Shown piece by piece: positions 15,851 through 24,774 of a stretch of 52,550 nt of DNA (position 1 is the stretch's first letter; each line of letters begins with the position of its first letter). The DNA is from JBDKUD01 sp050943315 (lineage in GTDB: Bacteria; Bacillota; Syntrophomonadia; Syntrophomonadales; Syntrophomonadaceae), in NCBI GenBank assembly GCA_050943315.1, contig JBMNOY010000011.1, positions 1 to 52,550 of the forward strand, written 5' to 3'. Both the position numbers and the translations under genes were made by a program. Under the pieces are notes generated by a model that saw only the letters and a program-made list of their open reading frames with translations, searched no databases and was not told where the DNA came from.

Positions 15851-16177
15851 GTGTTAGCGATTTTTGGTTCAGGTGGTGTAGAAGGTTCAGGGATCTATGC
15901 TATTCCCGCTTTTAAAATTCTCATTGTTTTACTTGCTATATTCATCTTTTTGAAGTTTTGTGGTTGGGCAAAAAAATGCAAGCTATCTGCAGGGGTTAAG
16001 AAAATCACCATGATCCTTACCGGAGTAGGTCTGGTTGTATTCAACATACTATATAGTAAAGGCAATGCTGCTATTGAAGCAACCGGGGATTGGAACAGTG
16101 CATCAATAGCTTTACTCGTATCTTTGGTATGGGTCTTTATTTTTGCTTTTGCCTTAATGGCAGAGACCAAATCATAA
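15851..16177 (+). CDS. Small membrane protein of unknown function
   Basis: I do not recognise this 108-residue protein. It has three hydrophobic stretches (about residues 17-38, 52-66 and 84-104) split by short basic loops (CGWAKKCKLSAGVKK), so it is probably a three-span membrane protein. The ends are short, with no enzyme motif. The GTG start follows a GGGGGG site. It forms its own unit with a possibly structured leader upstream and a perfect terminator downstream. It lies between divergent rnpB and fdhD; nothing in the context gives a role. Confidence 0.65.
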   Translation: MLAIFGSGGVEGSGIYAIPAFKILIVLLAIFIFLKFCGWAKKCKLSAGVKKITMILTGVGLVVFNILYSKGNAAIEATGDWNSASIALLVSLVWVFIFAFALMAETKS

Positions 16178-16189
16178 TATAAGGTAGAC

Positions 16190-16213
16190 AAGGCGGCGAT
16201 TGCCGCCTTTTTG
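16190..16213 (+). terminator. Intrinsic terminator after the small membrane protein gene
   Basis: AAGGCGGC pairs with GCCGCCTT around a four-base loop, then TTTTT. Confidence 0.9.
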
Positions 16214-16264
16214 TTCTTTATAATGCTATTTATTTGACTTAGAGAATTATAAGGTGGTTAGAAA

Positions 16265-16984
16265 GTGTATAATACTTTGACCTATCGATCAATTTATAGA
16301 TTCTCCACAGGCCATGGCTTTGAAGAAATACAGGATGTTATGATCCAGGAACATGCTTATGATGTAATAGTAAATGACCTTAACTACACCCGGCTGGTTT
16401 GTACGCCTGCTCACCTGGAGGAACTAGTGGTAGGGCATCTGGCTTTAGCCGGGGTGATTAGAAAGTACCAGGATATAATAAACCTAGAGATCAGTGATAC
16501 CTTGATTCGAGCCGAGACGGCAGAGGTTCAGGCCGACCCGGTAAATGCCGATGAGAAAATAAATGCTGAGGAAAATAAATTTTATGCTGAGGATATTACC
16601 GCTGTTATGAAAAAACACCTGAACAGTTCTAAACTACACCAGCTAACCGGCGGAGTCCATATTATGAGTCTGGCCCAGGGTGCCGATCTGCTGGTTAGCC
16701 GGGAAGATATCGGCAGACATAATGCAGTGGACAAAATATATGGTTATTGTTTAATAAACAATATCTCATACGAGGGCAAGATGTTTTTGAGCAGTGGCAG
16801 AACAACCTATGAAATAATCCAAAAACTTTATAAAATGGGTGTTAAAGTCGTAGTCGGCCGGGCGGCGGTAACTGATTTGGCACGGGATATTGCCGACCGG
16901 GCTGGTATTACCGTAATTGGTTTTGCGCGAGGGGATAAATTTAATATATACACACATCCGGAAAGGATAGTAACCAGGGGATAG
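16265..16984 (+). CDS. FdhD-like protein lacking the CxxC motif
   Basis: FdhD passes sulfur from a cysteine desulfurase to the molybdenum or tungsten cofactor of formate dehydrogenase, using a CxxC pair in Escherichia coli. The 239-residue product has the family features CTPAHLEELVVGHL near residue 46, TGGVHIMSL, the signature REDIGRHNAVDK near residue 146, LSSGRTTYEIIQK, and a C-terminal GFARGDKFNIYT. In the linker where CxxC should stand (about residues 85-115) there is no cysteine. The only cysteines are in CTP and YGYC. It may therefore bind the cofactor without acting as a sulfurtransferase. It is 12 bases ahead of a RACo-like gene. Confidence 0.85.
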   Translation: MYNTLTYRSIYRFSTGHGFEEIQDVMIQEHAYDVIVNDLNYTRLVCTPAHLEELVVGHLALAGVIRKYQDIINLEISDTLIRAETAEVQADPVNADEKINAEENKFYAEDITAVMKKHLNSSKLHQLTGGVHIMSLAQGADLLVSREDIGRHNAVDKIYGYCLINNISYEGKMFLSSGRTTYEIIQKLYKMGVKVVVGRAAVTDLARDIADRAGITVIGFARGDKFNIYTHPERIVTRG

Positions 16985-16995
16985 CAGGTGCAGAA

Positions 16996-18831
16996 ATGGC
17001 AGAACAGGTTAAAGTTAAGATAATTAACAGTGAAGGAAAAGAATATACAGTGTGGACCTTGACCGGAAAGACAGTCTGGGATGTCCTGGAATTAGCTGGT
17101 ATTGACTTTAACAGTGCCTGTGCAGGCCGGGGAACCTGCGGCAAATGTAAAGTTAGAATTAAAGGTGAAGTTAGTGAACTGGGAGAAGAGGAAAAGCACC
17201 ACCTGCTTTCCGAAGAAGTAAAAAAAGGTGAACGGTTAGCCTGTTATTGTACCATTTATGGAGAGACAGAAGTTTACCTTGATTACAGCCAACCGGTAAC
17301 TAGAAAAAATAACATCACCGAACCTTTTATTAATGATGAGTATAATCCGGAAGTACTGGTAAGGAAAGTCTTTATAGCGGGCAAAGAAAAAGACTGTCCC
17401 ATTCCGGTAGTGGACAGATTAACGGAGGTTCTTCCCGGTCATCATTTGCAGTTAACTGCTGCCAACCTTAATGAATTATCCCGTATCGACCGGCCGGGAA
17501 GGCCTACACTGGAACTCTACGCGCTGATAGCCAACCAGGTTGTCAAACGTGTGACTAAAAACCGTCAGCCTGTTTATGGATTAGCACTCGATCTGGGGAC
17601 TACAAGCTTATTTGCAGCCCTGGTTAACATGGAAACGGGACAGGTTGTTAATATGTCCTCACATAGTAATATGCAGAGGGTCTACGGCGATGATATACTC
17701 TCCCGGGTCAGTTATTGTATGAATAATCATGACGGGTTAAATAAGCTTCAGCGTATCCTAATTAATAATATAAACACTATGATAGAGGAATTGCTGCAAG
17801 ACGAACAAGGTACAAGCTGTGATATATTTAAGGTAACTGTTGTGGGTAATCCGGTTATGCTGCATCTCTTTATGGGACTTGAGGTCGGAGGTTTTGCATC
17901 ATCTCCCTACACGGGACTTTTTTCGTCTACTATGGTTTATCCTCCTTTCCCGTTAGGACTTACCGTAAACCCTGCTTGTGAAATGACAATTCTGCCTCAG
18001 ATTGGGGGCTTTGTAGGAGCTGATACCATATCCTGTTTGCTGACCGTTCCATCATCAGGTATTAACAGTTATTTGTTAGTTGATATCGGAACTAATGGAG
18101 AAATAGTAGTTTGTCATCGGGGAAAGTTGTGGGCAACCTCAGCCGCAGCCGGGCCGGCATTTGAGGGAGGCAGAATCAGTGCCGGCATGCGAGCGGGAGT
18201 AGGGGCTATAGACAAAGTATGGGTGAGCGAAAACCAGCTTAACTGTCATGTAATCGGCAACGGACTTGCCCGTGGACTATGTGGTTCGGCTATTATTGAC
18301 ATAACCGCCAGTCTGTTGGTTACCGGTTGTATGGATTCCACCGGGCTTCTGGTTACAGATAATGACGGCCCGGTTAGTTTTCATTCTACTGCCAAGGGCA
18401 ACGCGGTATTGTTGCTAAAGGCTGATAAATGTGCTTCCGGGAACCCCTTGCTTTTTAGTCAGGATGATGTAAGACAGGTACAGTTGGCCAAGGGGGCGAT
18501 CCGAACCGGCATTGAAGTGTTACTAAAAGCAGCGGGAGTCAGCCCGGAAAATTTGGACTGTATATATTTGGCAGGTGCTTTCGGCAACTATCTGGATCCC
18601 CAAAACGCTGTAACTATAGGGCTTATTCCTCCAGTAAAAAAACATTCAATAATAAACCTGGGCAATGCCGCCGGAAAGGGAGCGATAGCCGCACTGGTGT
18701 CTCCGGCTAAACTTACTCAGGCGGAGGAACTCAAGGACAAAATCAATTATGTAGAATTGGCCAATTACCCTGGTTTCCAGGACCTGTTTATGCAACATAT
18801 GAATTTTCCCGATTGCCAGCTTAAATCTTGA
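16996..18831 (+). CDS. RACo-like corrinoid activation protein (2Fe-2S ferredoxin plus ASKHA ATPase, DUF4445)
   Basis: RACo proteins use ATP to return Co(II) corrinoid proteins to Co(I). The 611-residue protein has an N-terminal plant-type [2Fe-2S] domain (CAGRGTCGKC near residue 35 and a fourth cysteine in LACYC near residue 85). A linker of about 100 residues follows, then an ASKHA domain with ALDLGTTSLFAAL near residue 196, VDIGTNGEIV near residue 362 and YLAGAFGNYLDP near residue 524. No corrinoid methyltransferase or corrinoid protein gene lies in the window, so the partner is unknown. It is tightly linked to the FdhD-like gene and presumably co-transcribed with it. Confidence 0.88.
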   Translation: MAEQVKVKIINSEGKEYTVWTLTGKTVWDVLELAGIDFNSACAGRGTCGKCKVRIKGEVSELGEEEKHHLLSEEVKKGERLACYCTIYGETEVYLDYSQPVTRKNNITEPFINDEYNPEVLVRKVFIAGKEKDCPIPVVDRLTEVLPGHHLQLTAANLNELSRIDRPGRPTLELYALIANQVVKRVTKNRQPVYGLALDLGTTSLFAALVNMETGQVVNMSSHSNMQRVYGDDILSRVSYCMNNHDGLNKLQRILINNINTMIEELLQDEQGTSCDIFKVTVVGNPVMLHLFMGLEVGGFASSPYTGLFSSTMVYPPFPLGLTVNPACEMTILPQIGGFVGADTISCLLTVPSSGINSYLLVDIGTNGEIVVCHRGKLWATSAAAGPAFEGGRISAGMRAGVGAIDKVWVSENQLNCHVIGNGLARGLCGSAIIDITASLLVTGCMDSTGLLVTDNDGPVSFHSTAKGNAVLLLKADKCASGNPLLFSQDDVRQVQLAKGAIRTGIEVLLKAAGVSPENLDCIYLAGAFGNYLDPQNAVTIGLIPPVKKHSIINLGNAAGKGAIAALVSPAKLTQAEELKDKINYVELANYPGFQDLFMQHMNFPDCQLKS

Positions 18832-18899
18832 GCCATCAGATTCAAAGGCTTTTTATCAGACTATAAAAGTAAGCCCAGATATAGTCAGTCTAAAGGTTC

Positions 18900-20207
18900 T
18901 TATTCAATTCCCAGGTGGTTTATAACCAGCCCGGTAGCTAATTTAGGATAGAAGTAAGTGGATTTCTGCGGCATTTTATCGTGAGCCTCGGCTACTTCCA
19001 CCAGCTGCTGCACCGGAGTAGGGTTGACAATAAAGCCGAGCTGGCAGTTCTGCTTTTTAATCTGATCTATTAGTACCCGGGCACTATTGCTATAGGCCAA
19101 GTTTTTTTGTGAATACCGGTCATTCTCTCCAATTCCCAGTATTTGGCCCAAAATTACATTATCTAAAATAACTACATCAAGGTTCTTCCAGGCTGGGGAT
19201 TTATCCGCTGGCAAAAGAGCTGCCACCTGATCGTGGCTTTTTACGGTTAAAATGTAGGCTTTCATTTCGCTGGTATACATGCCCAGAACATGATTCTTTT
19301 GGCCCCGTAAAGCTAGCTCTGGGCCCAGAGTAGCAAAATCAGTGTCAGCAGATATCTCTTCCAATTCAAAAAGCTCCCCTAGGTGTTTTTTAAAAGTATT
19401 AAAATCGAGATAGGGGATATTGGCTACCATTCGGTGGGTAGGGAGTATTACTAACCCTTGATCATAAAGGTTAAACAGGGTTATCATCACATAATCGAAA
19501 CCCAGGCAGCCCTGCTCCGACATTTCTTGGGCATATTCCAACGCTGCTTCATAGCGGTGATGTCCATCTGCGATGTATATTTTCTTACCGGCCATGAATT
19601 TTACTACTTGATTAATAATATTATTATTGGTAATAACCCATATTTTATGGGTTTCCCCAAATTCGTCAATAAGCTCAGCATCAGGTTGGTGAAGTTTCAT
19701 CTGCTCTGATAATATATTATTAATTAACATTTTTTGGTCCGAGTACAAGCCAAAAACCGAACTAAAATTACTGCGAGTGGATCTAATTAGTTGTAAACGG
19801 TCTGCTTTTGGTTTGGAAAAAGTCTGCTCGTGGGGAAATATATTACCTTTAGTGTATTCTTCAACCTTTAAACCGCAGATGAAGCCGGTTCGCACATTTT
19901 TATGGCCTTCAACCAGGAATTCCTGTTGATAGATGTAGAGAGCAGGTTTGTCCTCGTAGCGAAGAATATCATCCTCTATCCATTTCTCCAGGTATTGCGC
20001 CGCACGGGTATAACGATTATTATTAATGGAATCCTGGGGAAGCACCATTCCCAGTTCCAGTCTTATTACATTGGAAGGATTCTCTGCATAGTATTTGGCT
20101 TGAGCAGTTTCGTCAACAACATCATAAGGCGGCGTAACCACTGACATCAGGTTGCCAACCTTATCCGGGTTATAACGCAGACCCCGAAAAGGGATTATGT
20201 TTGCCAT
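18900..20207 (-). CDS. DUF1015 family protein
   Basis: A widespread family of unproven biochemical role. The 435-residue product has the family start (FRGLRYNP, then VTPPYDVVDE near residue 25), the FPHEQTFSKPKADRLQLI region near residue 125 and IADGHHRYEAALEY near residue 213, whose HHRYE motif recalls ParB-like nucleases and kinases. In other Clostridia it often sits beside serine biosynthesis genes; none are seen here. An AAGGAGG lies 15 bases before the ATG, further than usual. It converges with the RACo-like gene and diverges from the PHP gene. Confidence 0.88.
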   Translation of the reverse strand: MANIIPFRGLRYNPDKVGNLMSVVTPPYDVVDETAQAKYYAENPSNVIRLELGMVLPQDSINNNRYTRAAQYLEKWIEDDILRYEDKPALYIYQQEFLVEGHKNVRTGFICGLKVEEYTKGNIFPHEQTFSKPKADRLQLIRSTRSNFSSVFGLYSDQKMLINNILSEQMKLHQPDAELIDEFGETHKIWVITNNNIINQVVKFMAGKKIYIADGHHRYEAALEYAQEMSEQGCLGFDYVMITLFNLYDQGLVILPTHRMVANIPYLDFNTFKKHLGELFELEEISADTDFATLGPELALRGQKNHVLGMYTSEMKAYILTVKSHDQVAALLPADKSPAWKNLDVVILDNVILGQILGIGENDRYSQKNLAYSNSARVLIDQIKKQNCQLGFIVNPTPVQQLVEVAEAHDKMPQKSTYFYPKLATGLVINHLGIE

Positions 20208-20396
20208 TATACTTTAATTCGACCTCCTTAAAGAGAAGAACCAATCGCGAATCCACTAGTAAAGTGTATAGCTGTACAAATTTTAGTATATGCATAGTGC
20301 TAATGCAATTATTTTTTGGCCGCGATGATTTCTTGATTTATTAAGTTGGTAATGTTTAAATTTATAAAGGGTTAAGCTAGAAGGTAGGAAATGTTA

Positions 20397-21161
20397 ATGC
20401 TGGTTGATTATCATATTCATGGGGTAGCCCATGGTGAATATGAATATTCTTTCGAATGGATAGAACAGTTTGTCTTGAATGCTCACCAAAAAGGGATAAC
20501 TGAGATTGGGCTTTGTGAGCATGATGAATTTGGGGACCGCATCAACCTGGACGTAATTACGGCGGTCCAGTCCCGTCACCCGGAGGTTAAAATCAGATTG
20601 GGGTTAGAAGCTGATTACGTGCCGGGACAAAACGATCAGATAAGAAAGCGGGTTAGTGCCTACCACTACGACTATATAATAGGTTCCGTCCATTTTATAG
20701 ATGGCTGGGGCTTTGACCACCCGGATTTTCGGGACCGGTTCGACCAATATGATATCGATGAGGTTTATGCCGCATATTTCAGTCTGGTTGAGAGAATGAT
20801 TAAGTCAGGTTGGTTTGACGTGGTTGGTCACCTGGACCTGGTTAAAATATGGGGACACCGCCCCCGGACCGGGAGTGTACTGACTTGGCTTGAACCTGTG
20901 TTAAAAGCTGTTAAGAATTCAGACATGGTCGTAGAGATTAATAGTGCCGGCTTAAGAAAACCAGTGCAGGAGATTTATCCTTCCAGTGAGATTATAAAGG
21001 CTATGTTTGAACTCAATGTACCGATAACCATCGGCTCTGATGCGCACCTGCCCGGGCAGGTGGGAGAAGGTTTCCATCAAGCTGTAGAAACCATTACTGC
21101 TGCCGGCTACCGGTCTATTATCCGGTTCGACGGCCGTAAAAAATATTTGACCGCAATATGA
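20397..21161 (+). CDS. PHP-domain phosphatase, histidinol-phosphatase (HisJ/HisK) type
   Basis: PHP proteins are metal-dependent phosphoesterases. Members with this length usually dephosphorylate histidinol phosphate. The ATG at 20397 has AGGTAGG eight bases upstream; the ATG at 20391 is too close. The 254 residues show the metal-ligand motifs DYHIHG near the start, CEHDEF near residue 41, GLEADY near residue 72, GSVHFI near residue 97, VGHLDL near residue 143 and SDAHLPGQ near residue 215. No other histidine genes lie nearby, so the substrate is inferred only from the family. Confidence 0.85.
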   Translation: MLVDYHIHGVAHGEYEYSFEWIEQFVLNAHQKGITEIGLCEHDEFGDRINLDVITAVQSRHPEVKIRLGLEADYVPGQNDQIRKRVSAYHYDYIIGSVHFIDGWGFDHPDFRDRFDQYDIDEVYAAYFSLVERMIKSGWFDVVGHLDLVKIWGHRPRTGSVLTWLEPVLKAVKNSDMVVEINSAGLRKPVQEIYPSSEIIKAMFELNVPITIGSDAHLPGQVGEGFHQAVETITAAGYRSIIRFDGRKKYLTAI

Positions 21162-21186
21162 TTAATTTTTTAAGGAGTAAAAGGTT

Positions 21187-22203
21187 ATGACAAGTATAGC
21201 AATTTTGATAATTAGCCTGGGTATCATTCTGGTGGGTGCAGAGGTGTTTGTCAACGGGGTTGAATGGCTGGGTAAGAAACTGAACTTATCCGAAGGCGCC
21301 GTAGGCAGTGTTTTAGCTGCTGTCGGGACAGCCCTGCCGGAAACCGTAATACCGATAATAGCCCTGATATTCGGGGCCAATGAAAAGGGTACTGAAATCG
21401 GTATAGGTGCCATACTGGGCGCACCTTTGATGTTGTCCACCCTGGCGATGTTTGTTACCGGTATGGCGGTTTTGGTGTTCAGCCGGCGCAGGCAATCAGG
21501 TACCAAAGTACATGCTGATTATTCGTCCTTATCAAGGGACCTGGGCTTTTTTATTATTGTATTTACGGCAGCAGTGCTTACCGGCATTTTTCCCCCGGAA
21601 CTTCGTCACTGGCAATTAGCTATAGCTGGATTTATGATTTTTTCCTACCTGTGGTATGTTTATAGCACATTAACCGAGGAAAGAGATATAACCGGTGATG
21701 ATGATGTCCCGGCTTTGTATTTCGCCCGCAAACAAAAATCTCCGGCTCTGGCGACAATACTGCTGCAAATTGGTATTGCTCTCGTTTTCATTGTGGGTGG
21801 AGCAAATCTTTTTGTTGAATCAACCACCCAGGTAGCGGTAACCTATGGTGTACCGGCATTTGTGCTGGCACTTATCATTGCCCCGGTGGCTACCGAATTA
21901 CCGGAGAAATTTAATAGCGTTATATGGATCTCCCGGGACAAAGATACCCTGGCACTGGGGAATATTACCGGAGCCATGGTTTTCCAAAGCTCAGTGATTC
22001 CCGCCATTGGTATTTTTATGACTGACTGGCAGCTTACTGGAGGGGCATTTATTGCTGCTATTCTGGCCCTGCTGTCAGCAGCGGTTATATATGTGGAATT
22101 AATTACGAAAAAGCATATTACTGCCGGGGCTCTTCTGGGCGGTGGCGTTTTTTATGGAATATTTTTAATATCTGTTTTTGAAGGTATTATTAGACAGCTA
22201 TAA
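21187..22203 (+). CDS. Calcium/cation antiporter (CaCA family sodium/calcium exchanger type)
   Basis: An integral membrane exchanger of about ten helices. The 338 residues show the two inverted alpha repeats that form the ion path: repeat 1 with GTALPETVIPIIALIFGA near residue 47, repeat 2 with APVATELPEKFNSVIW near residue 230. Both contain the Glu of the (P/L)E motif. In classical exchangers the first repeat reads GTSxPE; here it is GTALPE, so ion choice is uncertain. It lies 25 bases after the PHP gene with its own AAGGAG site. A weak hairpin with TTTTT follows the stop (22206-22235). Confidence 0.85.
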   Translation: MTSIAILIISLGIILVGAEVFVNGVEWLGKKLNLSEGAVGSVLAAVGTALPETVIPIIALIFGANEKGTEIGIGAILGAPLMLSTLAMFVTGMAVLVFSRRRQSGTKVHADYSSLSRDLGFFIIVFTAAVLTGIFPPELRHWQLAIAGFMIFSYLWYVYSTLTEERDITGDDDVPALYFARKQKSPALATILLQIGIALVFIVGGANLFVESTTQVAVTYGVPAFVLALIIAPVATELPEKFNSVIWISRDKDTLALGNITGAMVFQSSVIPAIGIFMTDWQLTGGAFIAAILALLSAAVIYVELITKKHITAGALLGGGVFYGIFLISVFEGIIRQL

Positions 22204-22327
22204 ATGGGGGAGCATGAGAAAACCCTCCTTTTTACCAATGCCTGTGCGGTTGAATTATAGCAGCAGGTAGAAAGACGGGTTTCTTTGCAGATTCTTATAC
22301 ACCAACATCAGTAAGGGGAGTGTAAAT

Positions 22328-22672
22328 ATGACCAGTTTAAATCCTTATGATCAGGCTTATGCATTAGCCAGATCCATTACCGAGAGTGAAGTTTATAACA
22401 AATATGTCGAGGCCAAAAAAGTACTGGACAGTAATCCGGATACTAAAGAACGGGTGTTAAAATTACGGGAGCAGCAAATGGAAATAAACAAGGCCCAGGC
22501 TCTGGGCGAGAATCCCTCCGGAGACAAGGTTAGGGAGGTTACTCTTGAATTTGCCCGGCTAAACCGGGAAGAAATTGCCGAGCAGTTCTTTTCCGCTGAA
22601 GCTTCCTTTGTAAGAATGTTTGCAGACATTCAAGAGATAATTCAAAAGGAGATTGAAAAAGACCTCAAATAG
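22328..22672 (+). CDS. YlbF/YmcA family protein
   Basis: YlbF and YmcA are small all-helical proteins. In Bacillus subtilis, YlbF, YmcA and YaaT form an Fe-S complex that helps RNase Y mature mRNAs and affects competence and sporulation. The 114-residue product is helical and charged and has the family pattern AYALARSITESEVYNKYVEA at the start and LNREEIAEQFFSAEASF near residue 77. No cysteine is present. A single short gene with a GGGGAG site. Whether it acts like YlbF or like the paralogue YmcA cannot be told. Confidence 0.85.
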   Translation: MTSLNPYDQAYALARSITESEVYNKYVEAKKVLDSNPDTKERVLKLREQQMEINKAQALGENPSGDKVREVTLEFARLNREEIAEQFFSAEASFVRMFADIQEIIQKEIEKDLK

Positions 22673-22728
22673 TTATAATTTGGGAGAGGTTTTGGTTTTG
22701 ACTGTATTAGCACTGAGGGGGGAGAAGT

Positions 22729-23676
22729 TTGCAATTCAGGTATATTGTTGTTGTTTTTACAGTATTGGCCTTGCTTACTTTGGCCGGATGCAGTAAATCA
22801 GATACGGTGGGAGAGGTCAACGGTTACCAAATAACCACCGAAGAAATGGATCAGCGTATTAACCTAATTAAAGCTTCGTATGAATCTAGCCAGGGAAAAC
22901 CATTAGATATAACCAAAGACAAGGAGGTTATTGCGCGAATAGAGGATCAGGCATTTGAACTTCTGGTGCTGCAAAGGTTGATCAAAGAGGATGCCGAAAA
23001 AAGGGGAATAAAAGTGTCTGATAGAGAGGTTGACAGCAGCTTAAAGAATTTTAAGGAAGCTAACAACCAGCGCGATCAAGACGGTTACAGCACATTCTTA
23101 AAGGACCGGAAACTGGATGAAAGTGGTTTGCGGGGGTTAATAAAGGATGAACTGCTCTGGCAAAAGGTGGAGAATGAAGTTACCCGGGGGATTAGTGTAA
23201 GCCAGGGGGATATTGAGCAGTACTATGAGAAAAATAAAACTGCCTTCATTGAACCGGGTGGTATAGAAATATACCATATCCTTGTAAATACCGAAAAAGA
23301 GGCTAAAGATATTATTGGCAAGATTAATAATGGAGGGGACTTTACCCAGCTGGCTAAACAATATTCTATCTGCCCAAGTAAAGACAAGGGCGGTGATTTA
23401 GGAATACTCAATGAAAACACCGATTTTGTACCCGAATTTAAAATTCCGGCTCTTAAACTACAACCTGGACAAATGACGTTAACCCCGGTAAAGAGCCAAT
23501 TTGGCTACCATATAATCAAGGCTGGGGATAGAAAGCCAGAGCATCAAAAGACCCTGGCTGAAGTACAAGATGAGATAAAAGCTCGGTTAGAGAAAGAAAA
23601 AAAGACCGCAGCTATAAATGAATATGTGGATAGTTTGAAAAGCAAGGCTACCATAAAGGACTTACGGAAAAAGTAA
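22729..23676 (+). CDS. prsA: PrsA-type lipoprotein peptidyl-prolyl isomerase
   Basis: A membrane-anchored foldase that helps exported proteins fold outside the cell. The 315-residue product starts with a lipoprotein signal (lipobox LAGC at residues 18-21). It continues with a SurA/PrsA-like helical N-domain (about 30-175), a parvulin PPIC domain (about 180-275, EIYHILV, GGDFTQLAKQYS, GGDLGIL, SQFGYHII) and a short helical tail ending in KDLRKK. The TTG start follows GGGGGGAG. The assignment is firm as a parvulin foldase; prsA is used in the general sense, as Clostridia may hold several copies. Confidence 0.88.
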   Translation: MQFRYIVVVFTVLALLTLAGCSKSDTVGEVNGYQITTEEMDQRINLIKASYESSQGKPLDITKDKEVIARIEDQAFELLVLQRLIKEDAEKRGIKVSDREVDSSLKNFKEANNQRDQDGYSTFLKDRKLDESGLRGLIKDELLWQKVENEVTRGISVSQGDIEQYYEKNKTAFIEPGGIEIYHILVNTEKEAKDIIGKINNGGDFTQLAKQYSICPSKDKGGDLGILNENTDFVPEFKIPALKLQPGQMTLTPVKSQFGYHIIKAGDRKPEHQKTLAEVQDEIKARLEKEKKTAAINEYVDSLKSKATIKDLRKK

Positions 23677-24108
23677 GTTCAAACTATCTTTATCACCAAA
23701 AGCTGCGCCGTCTTGTACTAAAGCCTTAGACTCCGGGCGGGCGTACTCAAAAAAAAGTACCTTGAATTCCGTTGCCCTTAAGACCAGAGGGTGGCTTACC
23801 TAGATGATTTCCTTACTTTAGAGGTTATAAAATAATTTGTAATAAGTATTTGCTGCTTGAAATGTAAAACCATAAACGGTAAGGACAAAAGCGTCCTAGG
23901 GTACAGTAAACCAACGTATCCTGGCGGCGTCTTTTTTTGGGATCAAACAGTTGCTGCCGGGTTTGATCCAGATACGGAGCCTGAGTAAACAAAGCGGTTG
24001 ACAATAATGAATGTAAGCGGCGGCAAGCAGCCATGTTTCAAAGTACAAGCCATTAAGATATAATAAAGACTAAGATATGGTTGTCATACTTATTGAGAAG
24101 GCATCGGT
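23677..24108 (+). other. 432-base gap with hairpins, possible small RNA
   Basis: I see no credible gene. Visible structure: a GTAC/GTAC hairpin with an A8 loop (about 23744-23759). An AGGAC/GTCCT hairpin follows (about 23881-23898), then AGGGTAC pairing with GTATCCT (23899-23922) just before GGCGGCGTCTTTTTTT. Next comes GGATCAAAC pairing with GTTTGATCC (about 23940-23970). The T run at about 23932-23938 could end a small RNA that starts near 23700, whose 5' GCGCCG could pair with CGGCGT next to the T run. A TATAAT at 24059-24064 probably serves fur. No match to a known RNA family could be made by eye. Confidence 0.3.
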
Positions 24109-24540
24109 ATGTTTGGAAACAGAATAAAAGAAAGATTAATTAAGAATAATTACAAATTAACTGATCAGCGCATGGCTGTTCTCCAGGTTATGCTGGAAAA
24201 CAAAGGGTGTCATCTCAGCGCTGAAGAAGTTTTTAATGCAGCCCGCGAAAAGCTTCCTAATATAGGCATAGCTACTGTCTATAGAACTCTGGAAAAGCTG
24301 GCTGCCATTGATATTGTCTATAAAACTATGTTTGACTCGGATAAATTTCGTTACGAGCTGTCCAGTGACCAGCAGCACCAGCATCATCACATAATTTGCC
24401 TGGGCTGTGGAAAAATTACTGAAGTGGAGGAAGATCTGCTGGTCAGTTTGGAGCAACATGTTGAGCAGCAAGGTTTCGAAATAGTCGATCATGAACTAAA
24501 GTTATACGGGTATTGTCCTTCATGCGCCAAAAATCAATAA
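24109..24540 (+). CDS. fur: Ferric uptake regulator family protein
   Basis: A metal-sensing DNA-binding repressor. The 143-residue protein has a winged helix (about 1-80, ATVYRTLEKLAAI) and a metal-binding C-domain with HQHHHIICLGCGKITEVEED and a final CPSC pair, so the structural Cys4 zinc site (CxxC ... CxxC) is complete. At the position of the peroxide-sensing aspartate of PerR (RFD) this protein reads RYE, which argues for Fur over PerR. A Fur-box-like site lies ahead of the next operon, sufC-sufB. A TATAAT at 24059-24064 is a likely -10. Confidence 0.83.
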   Translation: MFGNRIKERLIKNNYKLTDQRMAVLQVMLENKGCHLSAEEVFNAAREKLPNIGIATVYRTLEKLAAIDIVYKTMFDSDKFRYELSSDQQHQHHHIICLGCGKITEVEEDLLVSLEQHVEQQGFEIVDHELKLYGYCPSCAKNQ

Positions 24541-24680
24541 TTCACTCTGGGCGGTTTGGCGGAGTTTATGGCTGACAGAAAAATCCTCTTTTTTTAGCTA
24601 TAAACCCCGGAATAGGATATAATATTCCTGACCTATAAACCGGGTAACGATCTCTTAGGGAAGTCACTGTATAAGCTTAT

Positions 24681-24747
24681 TTGCCGCCGGTATGGAATTA
24701 GGATTATAACCACTATTTATGATAAAATTACAATGATAATCATATAT
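24681..24747 (+). promoter_or_regulatory. suf promoter with Fur-box-like operator
   Basis: TTGCCG (24681-24686), 18 bases, TATAAC (24705-24710) form a likely promoter. Downstream, AATGATAATCATATAT (24732-24747) matches the core of the Fur box (AATGATAATCAT), with the right half decayed. The rest of the 234-base gap holds an inverted repeat CCCGG/CCGGG around GGAATA/TATTCC. Confidence 0.5.
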
Positions 24748-24774
24748 GTGGCAATTGATGGAGGTTAATAAAAA

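Noticed and set aside
23825..24034. Minus-strand frame of 69 codons in the gap before fur
   Set aside because: Basic, cysteine-scattered composition without domain pattern or ribosome site; it crosses clear hairpins.
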